Below, one piece after another: positions 26,238 through 35,145 of a DNA stretch of 64,000 nucleotides (positions within the stretch are counted from its first letter, which is position 1; every line of letters starts with the position of its first letter). Origin of the DNA: Sva-07 sp942492715 (GTDB taxonomy: Bacteria; Actinomycetota; Acidimicrobiia; Acidimicrobiales; Ilumatobacteraceae). Location of the stretch: positions 536,595 to 600,594 of the forward strand of contig CALOFW010000002.1 of assembly GCA_942492715.1 (NCBI GenBank), written 5' to 3'. A program made the position numbers and the translations under genes. Under the pieces are notes generated by a model. The model saw only the letters and a program-made list of their open reading frames with translations. It did not search any database and was not told where the DNA came from.

Positions 26238-26942
26238 GTGACCTCGGCCGCGTCGGTGATCCATGCTGCGGCGTCGAGGGGGTCGACGCTGGTCATCGTC
26301 GGCGCCGGAGGTTTCGGTCGAGAGGTGCTCGACGTCGTCGAGGCGATGAACGCGGCCGGTGCCGGTATCGAGTTCGCCGGGTACGTCGACGATGCCGACA
26401 CCTCGGTTCCTCTGCTCGAGCGACGCGGGGCGCCGTATCTGGGTGCCGTCGAGCGGCTCGCTGACGGATCGACGGTCGATCCCGACGTCGGCTTCGTGAT
26501 CGGGATCGGGGCGGGCGACGTGCGGCGTCGTCTCGACGGCAGCTTGACGGGTGCCGGGCGGGGCGCAGGGCGCCGGCCGCTGGTGTTGATCCATCCGATG
26601 GCGACGGTGGGTGGCGACTGTCGGATCGGCGAGGGGTGCATCCTCACCGCCGGTGTGCGGGTGACGACCAACATCACGCTGGGGCGGCACACGCAGCTCC
26701 ACGTCAACTCGACGATCGGCCACGACTCGGTGCTCGACGACTACGTCAGCGTGTATCCGGGTGCCACCGTCAGTGGCAACGTGCATCTCGGTGATGGCGT
26801 CACGATCGGCACGGGAGCGAACGTGCTGCCGGGCCTGACGATCGGCGCCGGCGCGTTCGTCGGGGCGGGCGCGGTGGTCACGGTCGACGTCGATCCGGGC
26901 GTCACGGTGGCCGGTGTGCCGGCACGGCCGATCACACGGTGA
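26238..26942 (+). CDS. PglD/NeuD-like sugar acyltransferase
   Basis: 234 residues from GTG 26238. An N-terminal Rossmann-like nucleotide-sugar-binding part (LVIVGAGGFGREVLDVVEA) is followed by a left-handed beta-helix of hexapeptide repeats (IGEGCILTAGVRVTTNITLG, LGDGVTIGTGANVLPGLTIG), with a His in NSTIGHDSVL as the likely catalytic base. It should acetylate the 4-amino group of the sugar made by the dehydratase/aminotransferase pair, using acetyl-CoA. The two genes of this branch on either side (PglC-like and UDP-sugar dehydrogenase) fit nucleotide-sugar tailoring. Confidence 0.88.
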   Translation: MTSAASVIHAAASRGSTLVIVGAGGFGREVLDVVEAMNAAGAGIEFAGYVDDADTSVPLLERRGAPYLGAVERLADGSTVDPDVGFVIGIGAGDVRRRLDGSLTGAGRGAGRRPLVLIHPMATVGGDCRIGEGCILTAGVRVTTNITLGRHTQLHVNSTIGHDSVLDDYVSVYPGATVSGNVHLGDGVTIGTGANVLPGLTIGAGAFVGAGAVVTVDVDPGVTVAGVPARPITR

Positions 26943-26976
26943 ATCGAAGCATCACGTCGGAGCGTCGCAGCGAAGC

Positions 26977-27036
26977 GTGAACAGGAACAAGGTGAAGAAG
27001 AACACGGTGAACAGGAGCAAGGTGAACGGGAGCGGC
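26977..27036 (+). repeat. Four 15-bp tandem repeats abutting a start codon
   Basis: Units begin GTGAACAGGAACAAG, GTGAAGAAGAACACG, GTGAACAGGAGCAAG and GTGAACGGGAGCGGC at 26977, 26992, 27007 and 27022. The last ends directly before ATG 27037. Each unit starts with an in-frame GTG and carries a purine-rich RBS-like core, so the array offers alternative starts encoding VNRNK-type repeats. Confidence 0.8.
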
Positions 27037-28335
27037 ATGAACCATCAGGAAGCGATCGGACGGATCGAGGATCGTTCGGCGAAGGTCGTCGTGGTCGGGC
27101 AGGGGTACGTCGGCCTGCCGGTTGCGATGCGTGCCGTCGAGGTCGGGTTCTCCGTCGTCGGCTTCGACGCGTCGGTCGAACGCGTGGAGGCGCTCCAGGC
27201 AGGCGAGTCGTACGTGGGCGACATCTCCGACGACGAACTGGCACGGGCGCTTGCGTCCGGCTACCGGCCGACCGCGGACGCGGCCGACGTCGCAGGGTTC
27301 GACGTGGCGGTCATCAGCGTGCCGACGCCATTGCGCGACGGGCTGCCCGACCTGTCGTACATCGAGATTGCCGGCGCCAACCTGGCAGGGCATCTGCGTC
27401 CGGGCGGCTGCGTGATCCTCGAGAGCACGACCTATCCGGGAACGACGACCGAGCTGCTCTCCCCGATCCTCGCGGAGGGTTCCGGGCTGGCCCCCGACGA
27501 GTTCTTCCTCGGGTACTCACCCGAGCGGATCGACCCGGGCAACGCCACGCACGGGCTGGTCAACACCCCCAAGGTGATCAGCGGGTCGACGCCCGAGGGG
27601 CTGGCGGTGGTCGACGCGTTCTTCTCGGCGCTCGTCGACCGGACGGTGCCGGTCGGGTCGTGCGCCGAGGCCGAGATGGTGAAGCTGCTCGAGAACACGT
27701 TCCGGCACGTCAACATCGCGCTGGTCAACGAGCTGGCGATGTTCGCCCGCGATCTCGACGTCGACGTCTGGCGAGCGATCGACGCTGCCGCGACCAAGCC
27801 GTTCGGGTTCATGAAGTTCACGCCGGGGCCGGGTGTGGGCGGGCACTGTCTGCCGATCGATCCGAGCTACCTGGCGTGGCGGGTCAAGCAGCACCTGGGG
27901 CACACGTTCCGGTTCGTCGAGCTGGCCAACGACGTCAACGAGCACATGCCCGACTACGTGCACGACCGGGTGACGGCGATGTTGAACCGTGAGCGCAAGG
28001 CGGTCAACGGGAGCCGGGTGCTGTTGCTCGGCCTGGCGTACAAGAAGGCGACGAGCGACTGGCGCGAGAGCCCGTCGGTCCACGTGGCCGCCCGGCTGAG
28101 GGCGAGCGGTGCCGAGGTGCGGTTCTGCGATCCCTACATTCCCGACGTGAACGCACAGCTGTTGAGTGATCCGCTGGTGGCGTTCTCGCCGGAGGAGCTC
28201 AGCGAGGCCGACGTGGTGATCGTGCTCGTCGACCATCCCGAGTTCGATCCGGCGACCATCGCCGAGCATGCGCAGCTGGTGTTCGACACCAAGAACCTCC
28301 TGAAGGGCCACTCGTTCAACGGTGAGCTCCTCTGA
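27037..28335 (+). CDS. UDP-N-acetyl-sugar 6-dehydrogenase (WecC/TviB family)
   Basis: 432 residues from ATG 27037 (GGGAG upstream). It oxidises a UDP-HexNAc to the uronic acid with two NAD+. The NAD motif GQGYVGLPVA (~22-31), STTYPGTTTE, the substrate block VNTPKVISG, EMVKLLENTFRHVNIALVNE, GPGVGGHCLPIDP with catalytic C271, and GLAYKKATSDWRESPS are all intact. Product candidates are UDP-ManNAcA or UDP-GalNAcA. The next gene, a GT4, overlaps by 14 bp. Starts in the upstream 15-bp repeats would add up to 20 residues. Confidence 0.92.
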   Translation: MNHQEAIGRIEDRSAKVVVVGQGYVGLPVAMRAVEVGFSVVGFDASVERVEALQAGESYVGDISDDELARALASGYRPTADAADVAGFDVAVISVPTPLRDGLPDLSYIEIAGANLAGHLRPGGCVILESTTYPGTTTELLSPILAEGSGLAPDEFFLGYSPERIDPGNATHGLVNTPKVISGSTPEGLAVVDAFFSALVDRTVPVGSCAEAEMVKLLENTFRHVNIALVNELAMFARDLDVDVWRAIDAAATKPFGFMKFTPGPGVGGHCLPIDPSYLAWRVKQHLGHTFRFVELANDVNEHMPDYVHDRVTAMLNRERKAVNGSRVLLLGLAYKKATSDWRESPSVHVAARLRASGAEVRFCDPYIPDVNAQLLSDPLVAFSPEELSEADVVIVLVDHPEFDPATIAEHAQLVFDTKNLLKGHSFNGELL

Positions 28336-29530
28336 CGCCCGCCCACGGGTGCTGTACCTGCTGACCGACGAGATCTCGAGCGTGCTGGTGCGCGGCCAGC
28401 TCGGTCACCTGGCGCAGGAGGGCTTCGACGTGACGGTGGCGACGCGACTCGCGATGCCGGTCGGGAGCGATGCTGCGTCCGGAAGCGACGAGCGAGATCC
28501 GGGCGGCACGTGGGACCCGGGTGTTCGCGTCGAGTACGTCCCCTTCGTGCGTGAGCCGTCGCCGGTCGCCGATCTGCGGGCGCTGTGGGCGACGGTCGGG
28601 CTGATCCGCCGGGTGCGGCCGACGATCGTCAACGCCTCGACGCCGAAGGCGGGACTGTTGGGCATGCTCGGCGCCTGGGTGTGCCGGGTGCCGGTGCGGG
28701 TGTACGTGGTGCGCGGTTTCCGGTTCGAGACAGCGGTGGGCTGGCGCCGACGGCTGTTCCGGTCGCTGGAGTGGGTGGCGATGCGGTGCGCGAACCACGT
28801 GGTGTTCAACAGCCCGAGCCTGCTCGCCGTCGCCGAGCGCGAGCGGCTGGTGCCGGCGGGGCGCGGTGAGGTGATCGGACGCGGCTCGGGGAACGGCATC
28901 GACATCGCTCGGTTCGCCGACGACGCCCTGCCGACCCCGCGGCACGCCCGGACAGAACTCGGTGTGCCCGACGACGCGATCGTCGTCGGCTTCGTGGGCC
29001 GGTTCACGAGGGACAAGGGCATCGCCGACCTGATCGGTGCGTTCACCTCGACCCTGCGGGGGCGCGACGACGTGTGGCTGCTCCTGGTCGGCCAGTTCGA
29101 GGACGGCGATCCGGTGACGCCGGAGGTGCGCCGGGTGATCGAGTCGGACGACCGGATCGTGACCGTGCCGTGGCTGGCCGACCCCAGGGTCGCCTATCGG
29201 GCGATGGACGTCCTGGCCTTCCCGTCGTACCGGGAGGGGCTGCCGAACGTGCCGCTCGAAGCGCAGCTGTGTGCGGTGCCGGTGGTGGCGTACGAAGCGA
29301 CCGGCACGGTCGACGCCGTTGCGGGCGGTGTCGGCGGCGTGTTGGTCCCCGTCGGTGGGGTGGGGGAGTTGGCGTCGGCACTCGGGGAGTTGGTGGACGA
29401 TCGCGAGCGACGGGCGGAGATGGGCGCGGCGGGGTCGGCATGGGTCGCCGAGCGGTTCGACCGTGCGGCGCTGTGGGACGGTCTGGTGGAGCGCTACCGC
29501 TCGTGGTCGGCGTCGGCCGGATCGGGCTGA
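28322..29530 (+). CDS. GT4-family glycosyltransferase
   Basis: 402 residues from GTG 28322. A GT-B fold: N-terminal domain with TDEISSVLVRGQLGHL and STPKAGLLGMLGA, C-terminal domain with VGFVGRFTRDKGIADLI, LLVGQFEDGD and the nucleotide-sugar motif FPSYREGLPNVPLEAQLCAVPVVAYEATG. It is close to PglA and WcaI-like enzymes that add the second sugar onto a lipid-linked diNAcBac or QuiNAc. Its 3' end overlaps the convergent PqqD-like gene by 37 bp over a CTGAGGGTCCGG repeat. Confidence 0.88.
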   Translation: MSSSDARPRVLYLLTDEISSVLVRGQLGHLAQEGFDVTVATRLAMPVGSDAASGSDERDPGGTWDPGVRVEYVPFVREPSPVADLRALWATVGLIRRVRPTIVNASTPKAGLLGMLGAWVCRVPVRVYVVRGFRFETAVGWRRRLFRSLEWVAMRCANHVVFNSPSLLAVAERERLVPAGRGEVIGRGSGNGIDIARFADDALPTPRHARTELGVPDDAIVVGFVGRFTRDKGIADLIGAFTSTLRGRDDVWLLLVGQFEDGDPVTPEVRRVIESDDRIVTVPWLADPRVAYRAMDVLAFPSYREGLPNVPLEAQLCAVPVVAYEATGTVDAVAGGVGGVLVPVGGVGELASALGELVDDRERRAEMGAAGSAWVAERFDRAALWDGLVERYRSWSASAGSG

Positions 29531-29888
29531 GGGTCCGGCTGAGCGACGGGCTGAGGGTCCGGCTGAGCGTCGATCTGTTCGATCCAGCGGCGCTCCACGA
29601 GCGCGTCGACAGCGTCGACGAGATCGGCGCGGTTGACATCCACGGTGTCGATGCCGGCGTCGGCGAGCCTCGCGCTCAGTTCCGGGAGCGACGCCGGTTC
29701 GTCGAGGGCGACCCACACCGCTGCCGCGAACCCGATCAGGTCGGCGCAGCCGTCGTCGGTCAGGTCACCGACGCGGCGCACCAGGACGCGGTCGGACGCC
29801 AGCCGCCACACCACGTCATCGGGGCGGCTGAACCTGGCGGTGCTCGCCGTGCGGTGTCCGCGGTGTCCGGGGGATCCGTTGCGTTCAC
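29494..29888 (-). CDS. PqqD-family protein (second copy), one frameshift
   Basis: About 130 residues. GTG 29888 overlaps the epimerase stop as GTGA, the usual coupling, but this start needs a one-base slip near 29815-29860 to join the clear part; without the slip the gene starts at GTG 29814 (106 residues). The clear part is a PqqD winged helix: VWRLASDRVLVRRVG, CADLIGFAAAVWVALD, LPELSARLADAG, DLVDAVDALVERRWI. It ends in a PQPD repeat. It closes a minus-strand operon of deacetylase, nucleotidyltransferase and epimerase. Confidence 0.65.
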
Positions 29889-30817
29889 GGCTGCTCGCGG
29901 GCGGCCATCCACTCGATCGTCTCGCGCAGCCCGACCTCGAGGTCGGCTGCCGTGGCGTCGGGGAACAGCGAGCGGAGCAGGTGGTTGTCGGCTTGGCTGT
30001 GCGGTACGTCGCCGGGCCGGGGGTCGACGTGGAGTCGTTCCGCAGGCCGTCCGGTCTGCGTCTCGATCATCTCGATGAGCGCCAGCAGCGAGGTCCGTGA
30101 TCCGAACGCCAGGTTGACCGGGGTGTGCCAGGTGACCCCTCGATCGACCGCATCGGCGATGATCTCGCTGACCGTGCCGACGTAGGTGAAGTCGCGGGTC
30201 TGCGACCCGTCGCCGTGCACCGTGAGCGGTTCGTTGCGCAGGGCGGCGTCGACGAATGCGGGAACGACGGCCGCGTACGCATGACCGGGTTGTTGTCGAG
30301 GGCCGTACACGTTGAAGAAGCGGAAGGCGAGCGTGCGGAGTCCGAAGCTGTGTTGCCAGGCGAGCGCATACTGCTCGGTGGCGAGCTTGCTGGCCGCGTA
30401 CGGGCTGCGAGGCAGGGTGGCCAACCCCTCGTGTTTGGGGAGTTCGGGGTTGGCGCCGTACACCGACGACGACGATGCGACGATCACGTGGGCGTCGTCG
30501 AGTCGTCGTGCCACCTCGAGCACCCGCATCGTGCCGACGGTGTTCGCTTCGTGGGAGGCGACCGGATCGTCGATCGACCGGGGGACCGACGGGCGCGCCG
30601 CGAGGTGGACGATGCTCCGTGCCCCGGCGGCCGCGTCGGCGAGGGCATCGGGGTCGAGGATCGACCCGGTGACCAGACGCACGTCGAGGTGGTCGAGGTT
30701 GGCGGTGGTTCCCGTCGAGAGGTCGTCGATCCCGACGACCTCGTGGCCGTCGCTCAGCAGTCGCTCACAGACGTGGGAGCCGATGAACCCTGCGGCACCG
30801 GTGACGAGGATCCGCAT
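29885..30817 (-). CDS. NAD-dependent sugar epimerase/dehydratase (GalE/WbpP-like)
   Basis: 310 residues from ATG 30817. Extended SDR: GAAGFIGSH (~7-15), DDLSTGTTANL, VHLAARPSVPRS, SSSSVYG with catalytic Ser, SPYAASK with Tyr/Lys, RFFNVYGPRQ and HGDGSQTRDFTYV. This fits UDP-GlcNAc/UDP-Glc 4-epimerases that supply GalNAc- or Gal-type donors, or GalNAcA when combined with the dehydrogenase at 27037. Longer starts upstream are possible but homology begins at MRILVTG. Confidence 0.9.
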   Translation of the reverse strand: MRILVTGAAGFIGSHVCERLLSDGHEVVGIDDLSTGTTANLDHLDVRLVTGSILDPDALADAAAGARSIVHLAARPSVPRSIDDPVASHEANTVGTMRVLEVARRLDDAHVIVASSSSVYGANPELPKHEGLATLPRSPYAASKLATEQYALAWQHSFGLRTLAFRFFNVYGPRQQPGHAYAAVVPAFVDAALRNEPLTVHGDGSQTRDFTYVGTVSEIIADAVDRGVTWHTPVNLAFGSRTSLLALIEMIETQTGRPAERLHVDPRPGDVPHSQADNHLLRSLFPDATAADLEVGLRETIEWMAAREQP

Positions 30818-30910
30818 TCGGGCGAGCCTACCGATCGGGTCGGGTGTCACCGGGTTCCGTCGCTGGAGGCGGTCGATCCGGGCTCGGCGCGGGTCTCAGC
30901 GTCTCGTGTC

Positions 30911-31984
30911 TCAATGCTTCGTGAGGTGGCGGATGGATGCTCGAAGGTGACCGGGCATGGTCCGCCCTCGCGCGCGGAGATGTTCGCGAGAGGGCACGAG
31001 CAGGGGGGCGAGGTAGCCGGCGCGACGAGTCCACGGCAGACGCTGCAGGCCGGAGAGCCAGACGCCCTCGCCCCCGGGATGCACGAGCGCGGCGAGTGCG
31101 TGCGCCTCGGTCGTCGTGGGCTCGACACCGGATGCCCATCGACCGAGCGCCCCGAGGTCGACGCCGAACGCCTGCCCGGCACGCACGATGCCTGCGGCGA
31201 CGAGGGGCGTGCATCCGAGCCGACCGGCACGGTCGGCCACCGCCTCGGGCGTCGGTGCGGGCTGCGCGGCGAGGACGATCACGTCGGCCGCCGAGCCGAG
31301 TCGGATCTGTGGTCCGCCCGCCGAGTGGATGGCGGCGTGCACGATCCGGCCGACAGGGTCGAGGGCGGGGAGGCGACGCCCGGCGAGCGGGTACTCGACG
31401 AGTTCGTCGAGGAGCGAACCGGTGTCCGAGTTCACACCGAAGTACCCGCCCACGAGGCCGAGGTGCAGGTCGATCTCGATGCCGGCCGCTCCCCGGAGTG
31501 GGATGTCCTTGCCGTACCGCTGCTCCCATCGTGTGCGGAACGGCGGCGCGAGGCGTTGGATCCCGGCACGGCCGAGGTTGTCGAGCGTTGCGGAGTACGA
31601 CGTCCGGTCGACGAGCACGTCGACGTCGCCGGTCGTTCGCAGCGACGGGTCGCCGTAGTCGAGCTGTGAGGTGGCGCAGCCCTTGAGCATGGCGTGGCGG
31701 ATGCCGGCGCCGTCGAGGAGGGCGGACACCTCGACGCTGGCCGCTTCGACGGCGAGGGACGTACGCAGCGCCTCGAGATGTGTCGAGTGCAGACGTTCGA
31801 CCAACTCGGGCGTGGACGATGCGAGTGCCCCGTTGTCGGCGGCTGCAACCACCAGTCCGCTGATCCGCTGCTCGGCGACGGCGGCCACGAAACGATCCGG
31901 ATCCTCCGGTTGGACGGTGCGACGTGGCCCACCGGGGAGTGACCAGGCCGCAACCTGCGCGATCTCGTCGAGCGTCGACGCCAT
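30911..31984 (-). CDS. Nucleotidyltransferase family protein (NTase 1)
   Basis: 357 residues, intact. It has the minimal nucleotidyltransferase signature: a helix with AMLKGCATSQLDYGDPSLRTTGDVDVLVDR (the metal-binding D-x-D pair) and a downstream EIDLHLGL strand carrying a third acidic residue, then a helical C-terminal domain. This is the NTase_5-like family found with HprK-like kinases and PqqD proteins in lasso-peptide and EPS loci. There it is thought to transfer nucleotidyl or phosphate groups to peptide or sugar targets. It lies between the deacetylase (8 bp) and the epimerase. Paralogs are at 47724 and 61897. Confidence 0.78.
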   Translation of the reverse strand: MASTLDEIAQVAAWSLPGGPRRTVQPEDPDRFVAAVAEQRISGLVVAAADNGALASSTPELVERLHSTHLEALRTSLAVEAASVEVSALLDGAGIRHAMLKGCATSQLDYGDPSLRTTGDVDVLVDRTSYSATLDNLGRAGIQRLAPPFRTRWEQRYGKDIPLRGAAGIEIDLHLGLVGGYFGVNSDTGSLLDELVEYPLAGRRLPALDPVGRIVHAAIHSAGGPQIRLGSAADVIVLAAQPAPTPEAVADRAGRLGCTPLVAAGIVRAGQAFGVDLGALGRWASGVEPTTTEAHALAALVHPGGEGVWLSGLQRLPWTRRAGYLAPLLVPSREHLRARGRTMPGHLRASIRHLTKH

Positions 31985-31992
31985 GGCCCGTG

Positions 31993-32880
31993 TCAGTTCG
32001 TTGCGCCGCGGTACTTGACCTTCGCGACCAGTTCGCGGAGTTCGCCCTCCAGGCGCAGGCCGCCGGCCGCCTTGGCGACGAAGAAGTCGTGTCCGTCGCT
32101 GCGTTGGATCGGTGTGCGCCAGAGCCGGTGCAGGTCGGTGTGTCCCGGCCGGTTGACGCGGCTGCGGGCGAGCGCGGCGGTGACGAATCGGCGCCGGACC
32201 TCGGCTTCGGCCGCGTCGGATCCGGGCAGGGCCTTGGGGTAGGCGAAGTGGGCGGGGGCGGTACCGATGTGCTCGCCGATCAGTTCGATCGACCGGTCGA
32301 GTTCGTCGCCGATCGTCGACGGGCCGGACGGGTCGGCGGAGTTGCTGGGGTGGCTGGAGTCGCCGGAGTCGCCGGAGTTGCCCGGGTCACTGCGGTCGAG
32401 CAGGGCGTGGGTGTGGGTGTGGGATCCGATGGTGACGAGGCCGGTCGACGCGGCGTCGGCGAGCCCGGCCCAGCTGGCGGGTGGAGCGCCCCACGGGAAC
32501 GGCTCACCGGTGTCGATGAAGTGTGTTGCCGCATACAGCGTGGCCGGGAGGTCGTACTCGACGAGCGCTGGGACGACGTGGTCGCAGAAGTCATCGGTGC
32601 CGTCGTCGAACGTGATCACGACGCTGCTCTGGTCTGTCGGACCGCCGGTGGGTGCTTCGGGGTCGGATCCGAGGATCGCGGCAGCATCGTCGAGCGACAC
32701 CACGGTGTGGTGCTCGCGGAGGTACTCGAGTTGGGCGCGGAAGGCGTCGACGTCGAGGTCGACCTCGCTGTCGGAGCCGCCGCCGACGCGGTGGTAGATC
32801 AGCACGGTGACACCGGGTGCAGGCTTGAGCACCCGGTCGCCCTGGGCGAGCACCTGCTTCATGATCGTCCGGGTCGACAC
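31993..32880 (-). CDS. Polysaccharide deacetylase (NodB family)
   Basis: 295 residues from GTG 32880 (ATG 32862 also possible). NodB-homology motifs are present: TFDDGTDDF with the catalytic and metal Asp, SHTHTH for the zinc His pair, and HFAYPKALPG. It removes N-acetyl groups from extracytoplasmic or lipid-linked polysaccharide in a metal-dependent reaction. No signal peptide is obvious, so it may act on a cytosolic intermediate. An inserted Ser/Asp/Pro/Gly-rich loop (SDPGNSGDSGDSS) between motifs is unusual. It heads the operon with NTase 1, the epimerase and a PqqD-like gene. Confidence 0.85.
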   Translation of the reverse strand: MSTRTIMKQVLAQGDRVLKPAPGVTVLIYHRVGGGSDSEVDLDVDAFRAQLEYLREHHTVVSLDDAAAILGSDPEAPTGGPTDQSSVVITFDDGTDDFCDHVVPALVEYDLPATLYAATHFIDTGEPFPWGAPPASWAGLADAASTGLVTIGSHTHTHALLDRSDPGNSGDSGDSSHPSNSADPSGPSTIGDELDRSIELIGEHIGTAPAHFAYPKALPGSDAAEAEVRRRFVTAALARSRVNRPGHTDLHRLWRTPIQRSDGHDFFVAKAAGGLRLEGELRELVAKVKYRGATN

Positions 32881-33008
32881 GTTCGACAGTCTGGCAGCTC
32901 CCTGGGGAGTCGAGCAGACCGGGTCCGGTCGCTGCGCAGGAGAGGTCGCGGGCGTCGACGGGGACTCGCGGTGCCATCGGCGGTCGCGACGGCCGCAGGC
33001 ATCGCGCA

Positions 33009-33892
33009 TCAGGGGTAGTCGCGGACGCAGGCGGTGAGGGTGGCGGTCTCGTTGCCGCTGCCCTGCCCGCGTATGGCAGTGTTGGGGCCGCTGGTGATGG
33101 CGTAGGTGGGCTGCACCGGGTCGTAGGTGGTCGGGAACGGTGGTCGAAGTTCGAGCCGCCGGAGGGTCCTGGGCTCCACGTGACGGCTTCGGGGGTGCCG
33201 CCGGCGCCGGTGATGCGGGCGAATGCCGGGGCGAGGTCCAGTGTGGTCTGCCAACCGTAGAAGAACGGGTTGCTTGCCAGGTCGGTGACCGTGGTGGTGA
33301 CGGTCACGGTCAAGCAGGCTCGTCGGGCACGCCAGTTCCTGCCGGTGCCCTGTGTGACGGTCACGGTGTACCACGAGGGGTCGCCGAGCGCTGGTGTCGC
33401 GGTGGTCACGCACATTCGGGGCAGCGCCTGTTGGGCGTCGGTGATCGGGCTGTTGTTGTTGTTCGGGTTGAACGGTCGGCCGGGTCTCATCGTGCCGGTG
33501 ACGATCATGGTGTTTCCTGGGCCCTGCGCCTTCTGCCCGCGCTGCACGGTCACGTCGTTGACCGTCACACCGTTGAACGGCGACCGGGTGAGGTCGACGT
33601 CGAGCTGCCAGGGCTGCGGTGTCGACGAGGTTCCGGTGACGGTGACCTCGACGCAGAACCGGGTGGGGCTGTTCACGGTCCAGGCGATGTCGGTGATGGC
33701 GGTGGTCGTGTTGCCGACGCTGATACCACCGTCGCTGATGTCGCCGTTGCCCATCCAGGTGCCCGTGCTCGCGGTGGCGGTGAAGAAGGCGCTGTCGTTC
33801 CACGCGGCCTGGGTGGGGACGAACTGGCTTGCGGCGATGCCCAGCACGACCAGGACGACCGCGGTGATCAGCGAGGCGCGGGTCCGACTCAT
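33009..33892 (-). CDS. SipW-dependent secreted protein, one frameshift
   Basis: About 294 residues. ATG 33892 overlaps the previous stop (ATGA). The signal is of SipW type: MSRTRASLITAVVLVVLGIAASQF then QAAWNDSAFFTATASTGTW, with cleavage soon after the hydrophobic run. This class covers TasA/camelysin-like fibre proteins. The mature part is beta-rich with TVTVTQGTG and TVTVTTTVTDLASN. A slip near 33145 moves the frame, after which it ends AIRGQGSGNETATLTACVRDYP. Probably exported and released or assembled on the surface by the SipW peptidase encoded two genes upstream. Confidence 0.75.
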
Positions 33893-34425
33893 CGGGGTGC
33901 CTCGCGTCGGCGCGAACCGAGCAGCGTCACGAGCCCGAGGAGCACGGCGATGCCGGCGACGATCGACGTGACCCACGCGACGGTGGTGCCGGTCGCGGCG
34001 AGGGTGTTGTCGACGGCGACGAGGCGGACGCGTCCGAGTGCCTCGCCTTCCCCGGTGACGTCCTCGGTGAGTACGGCGCTGACCCTCAGCGTGTAGTTGC
34101 CGGGGGCGACGAGCGATCCGGCCGCTCCGTCGGTGATGTCGCGGCACGACTGTGTGCTGCACAGGTCGATCGTCCAGTCGATCTGCTCCGCCACGCCGGT
34201 GACGCTGATGAAGCCGGACTCGGCGATCTGCGCGTCGACCGGTACGTCGACGGGGTAGGTGACGGCTCGCTCGACGCCGGGGACGAGCCCGGTGAAGTCG
34301 AGCACCACGTCGACGCGCTCGACCTCGGCGGCTCGGGCGGTCATGTTGCTCACCAGCACGGCGAGCGCGGCGATCAGCACGACGGCGGGCAGCGCAGCTG
34401 CGACGATCCGTCGGCGCGAGGTCAT
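33889..34425 (-). CDS. LAATG-type surface protein of the SipW island
   Basis: 178 residues from ATG 34425. A signal-anchor (AALPAVVLIAALAVLV) is followed by a beta-sandwich-like middle with one disulfide candidate (CSTQSC), then LAATG, a hydrophobic helix (TSIVAGIAVLLGLVTLLG) and SRRREAPR: a complete sortase sorting signal of LAxTG kind. Gene overlaps of 4 bp on both sides tie it to SipW and to the secreted protein. It could anchor the TasA-like fibre subunits to the wall, an inference from the arrangement. Confidence 0.72.
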   Translation of the reverse strand: MTSRRRIVAAALPAVVLIAALAVLVSNMTARAAEVERVDVVLDFTGLVPGVERAVTYPVDVPVDAQIAESGFISVTGVAEQIDWTIDLCSTQSCRDITDGAAGSLVAPGNYTLRVSAVLTEDVTGEGEALGRVRLVAVDNTLAATGTTVAWVTSIVAGIAVLLGLVTLLGSRRREAPR

Positions 34426-35132
34426 GGCGATGCCGTCTCCAGCACCTTCGGGGGCGGCCACGGCGCTGTAACGGTCGCATCGTCGATGAACGCATCGTCG
34501 ACGAACGTCGTGTCATCGCAGGCACGGTCATCGAGTCGATCGTGGATGAGTTGGTCGCCGGCGATGTGCGCGTCGCTCGGCGCGCCATCGACGTTGCCAT
34601 CGCCCGAGTCGTCGCGGTCCGCAGGCTCGTCGTGGTCCTCGGCGTCGTCGTCCTTGAGCAGGGAGAGCCCCAGCAGTGCCCCGAGTGCGATCATCGCCGG
34701 CACGACGAAGCCGCGTTGCATGAGCGTCGAGACGGTGTAGCCGACCCCTGGGAGTTGTGGGCCGGGTTTCCACACCTGGTCGCCGACCACGTAGGGGGCA
34801 ACGTCGCCGCTGGGGTTGGCGTCGCCCTTCATCTCGATCTCCCATCGGTCGCCGTCGAGCGGCGTGATCGACACGATGCGATGGGTGACGAGCCGGTGGG
34901 TGAGGTCGCTGTGCAGCGACACCACGTCGCCGACCTCGAGCTCGGCGGTGTCGGCCTTGGTGGCGATGAGGAGGTCGCCGGTGTCGATGGTGGGTTCCAT
35001 CGATCCGGAGATCACGATGAGCGGTTGGATGAGGCCGGCGGCGGTGGCGAGCCAGACGAGGCCGGCCAGGACGCCGAGCCCGGCGCCGATCCAGAGTGCG
35101 ACGCCGCCGAGTGTGCGCAGGAAGCGGAACAT
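34422..35132 (-). CDS. sipW: Signal peptidase I, SipW (ER/archaeal) type
   Basis: 236 residues from ATG 35132. An N-terminal membrane helix, then SGSMEPTIDTGD with the nucleophile S44, GDVVSLHS, and THRIVSI with a His (H84) in the place of the Lys used by ordinary LepB: the Ser-His dyad of SipW and ER signal peptidases. GDANPSGD is the third conserved box. A second helix (~150-165) is followed by a ~75-residue cytosolic tail very rich in Asp/Glu (DDDAEDHDEPADRDD), longer than usual for the family. It processes TasA/camelysin-like substrates, two of which are adjacent. Confidence 0.9.
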   Translation of the reverse strand: MFRFLRTLGGVALWIGAGLGVLAGLVWLATAAGLIQPLIVISGSMEPTIDTGDLLIATKADTAELEVGDVVSLHSDLTHRLVTHRIVSITPLDGDRWEIEMKGDANPSGDVAPYVVGDQVWKPGPQLPGVGYTVSTLMQRGFVVPAMIALGALLGLSLLKDDDAEDHDEPADRDDSGDGNVDGAPSDAHIAGDQLIHDRLDDRACDDTTFVDDAFIDDATVTAPWPPPKVLETASP

Positions 35133-35145
35133 GGTGCGGGACGAT

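Noticed and set aside
29494..29570. Direct CTGAGGGTCCGGCTGAG repeats as a regulatory array
   Set aside because: They encode the PQPD repeat at the C-terminus of the PqqD-like protein and the end of the glycosyltransferase; coding explains them.
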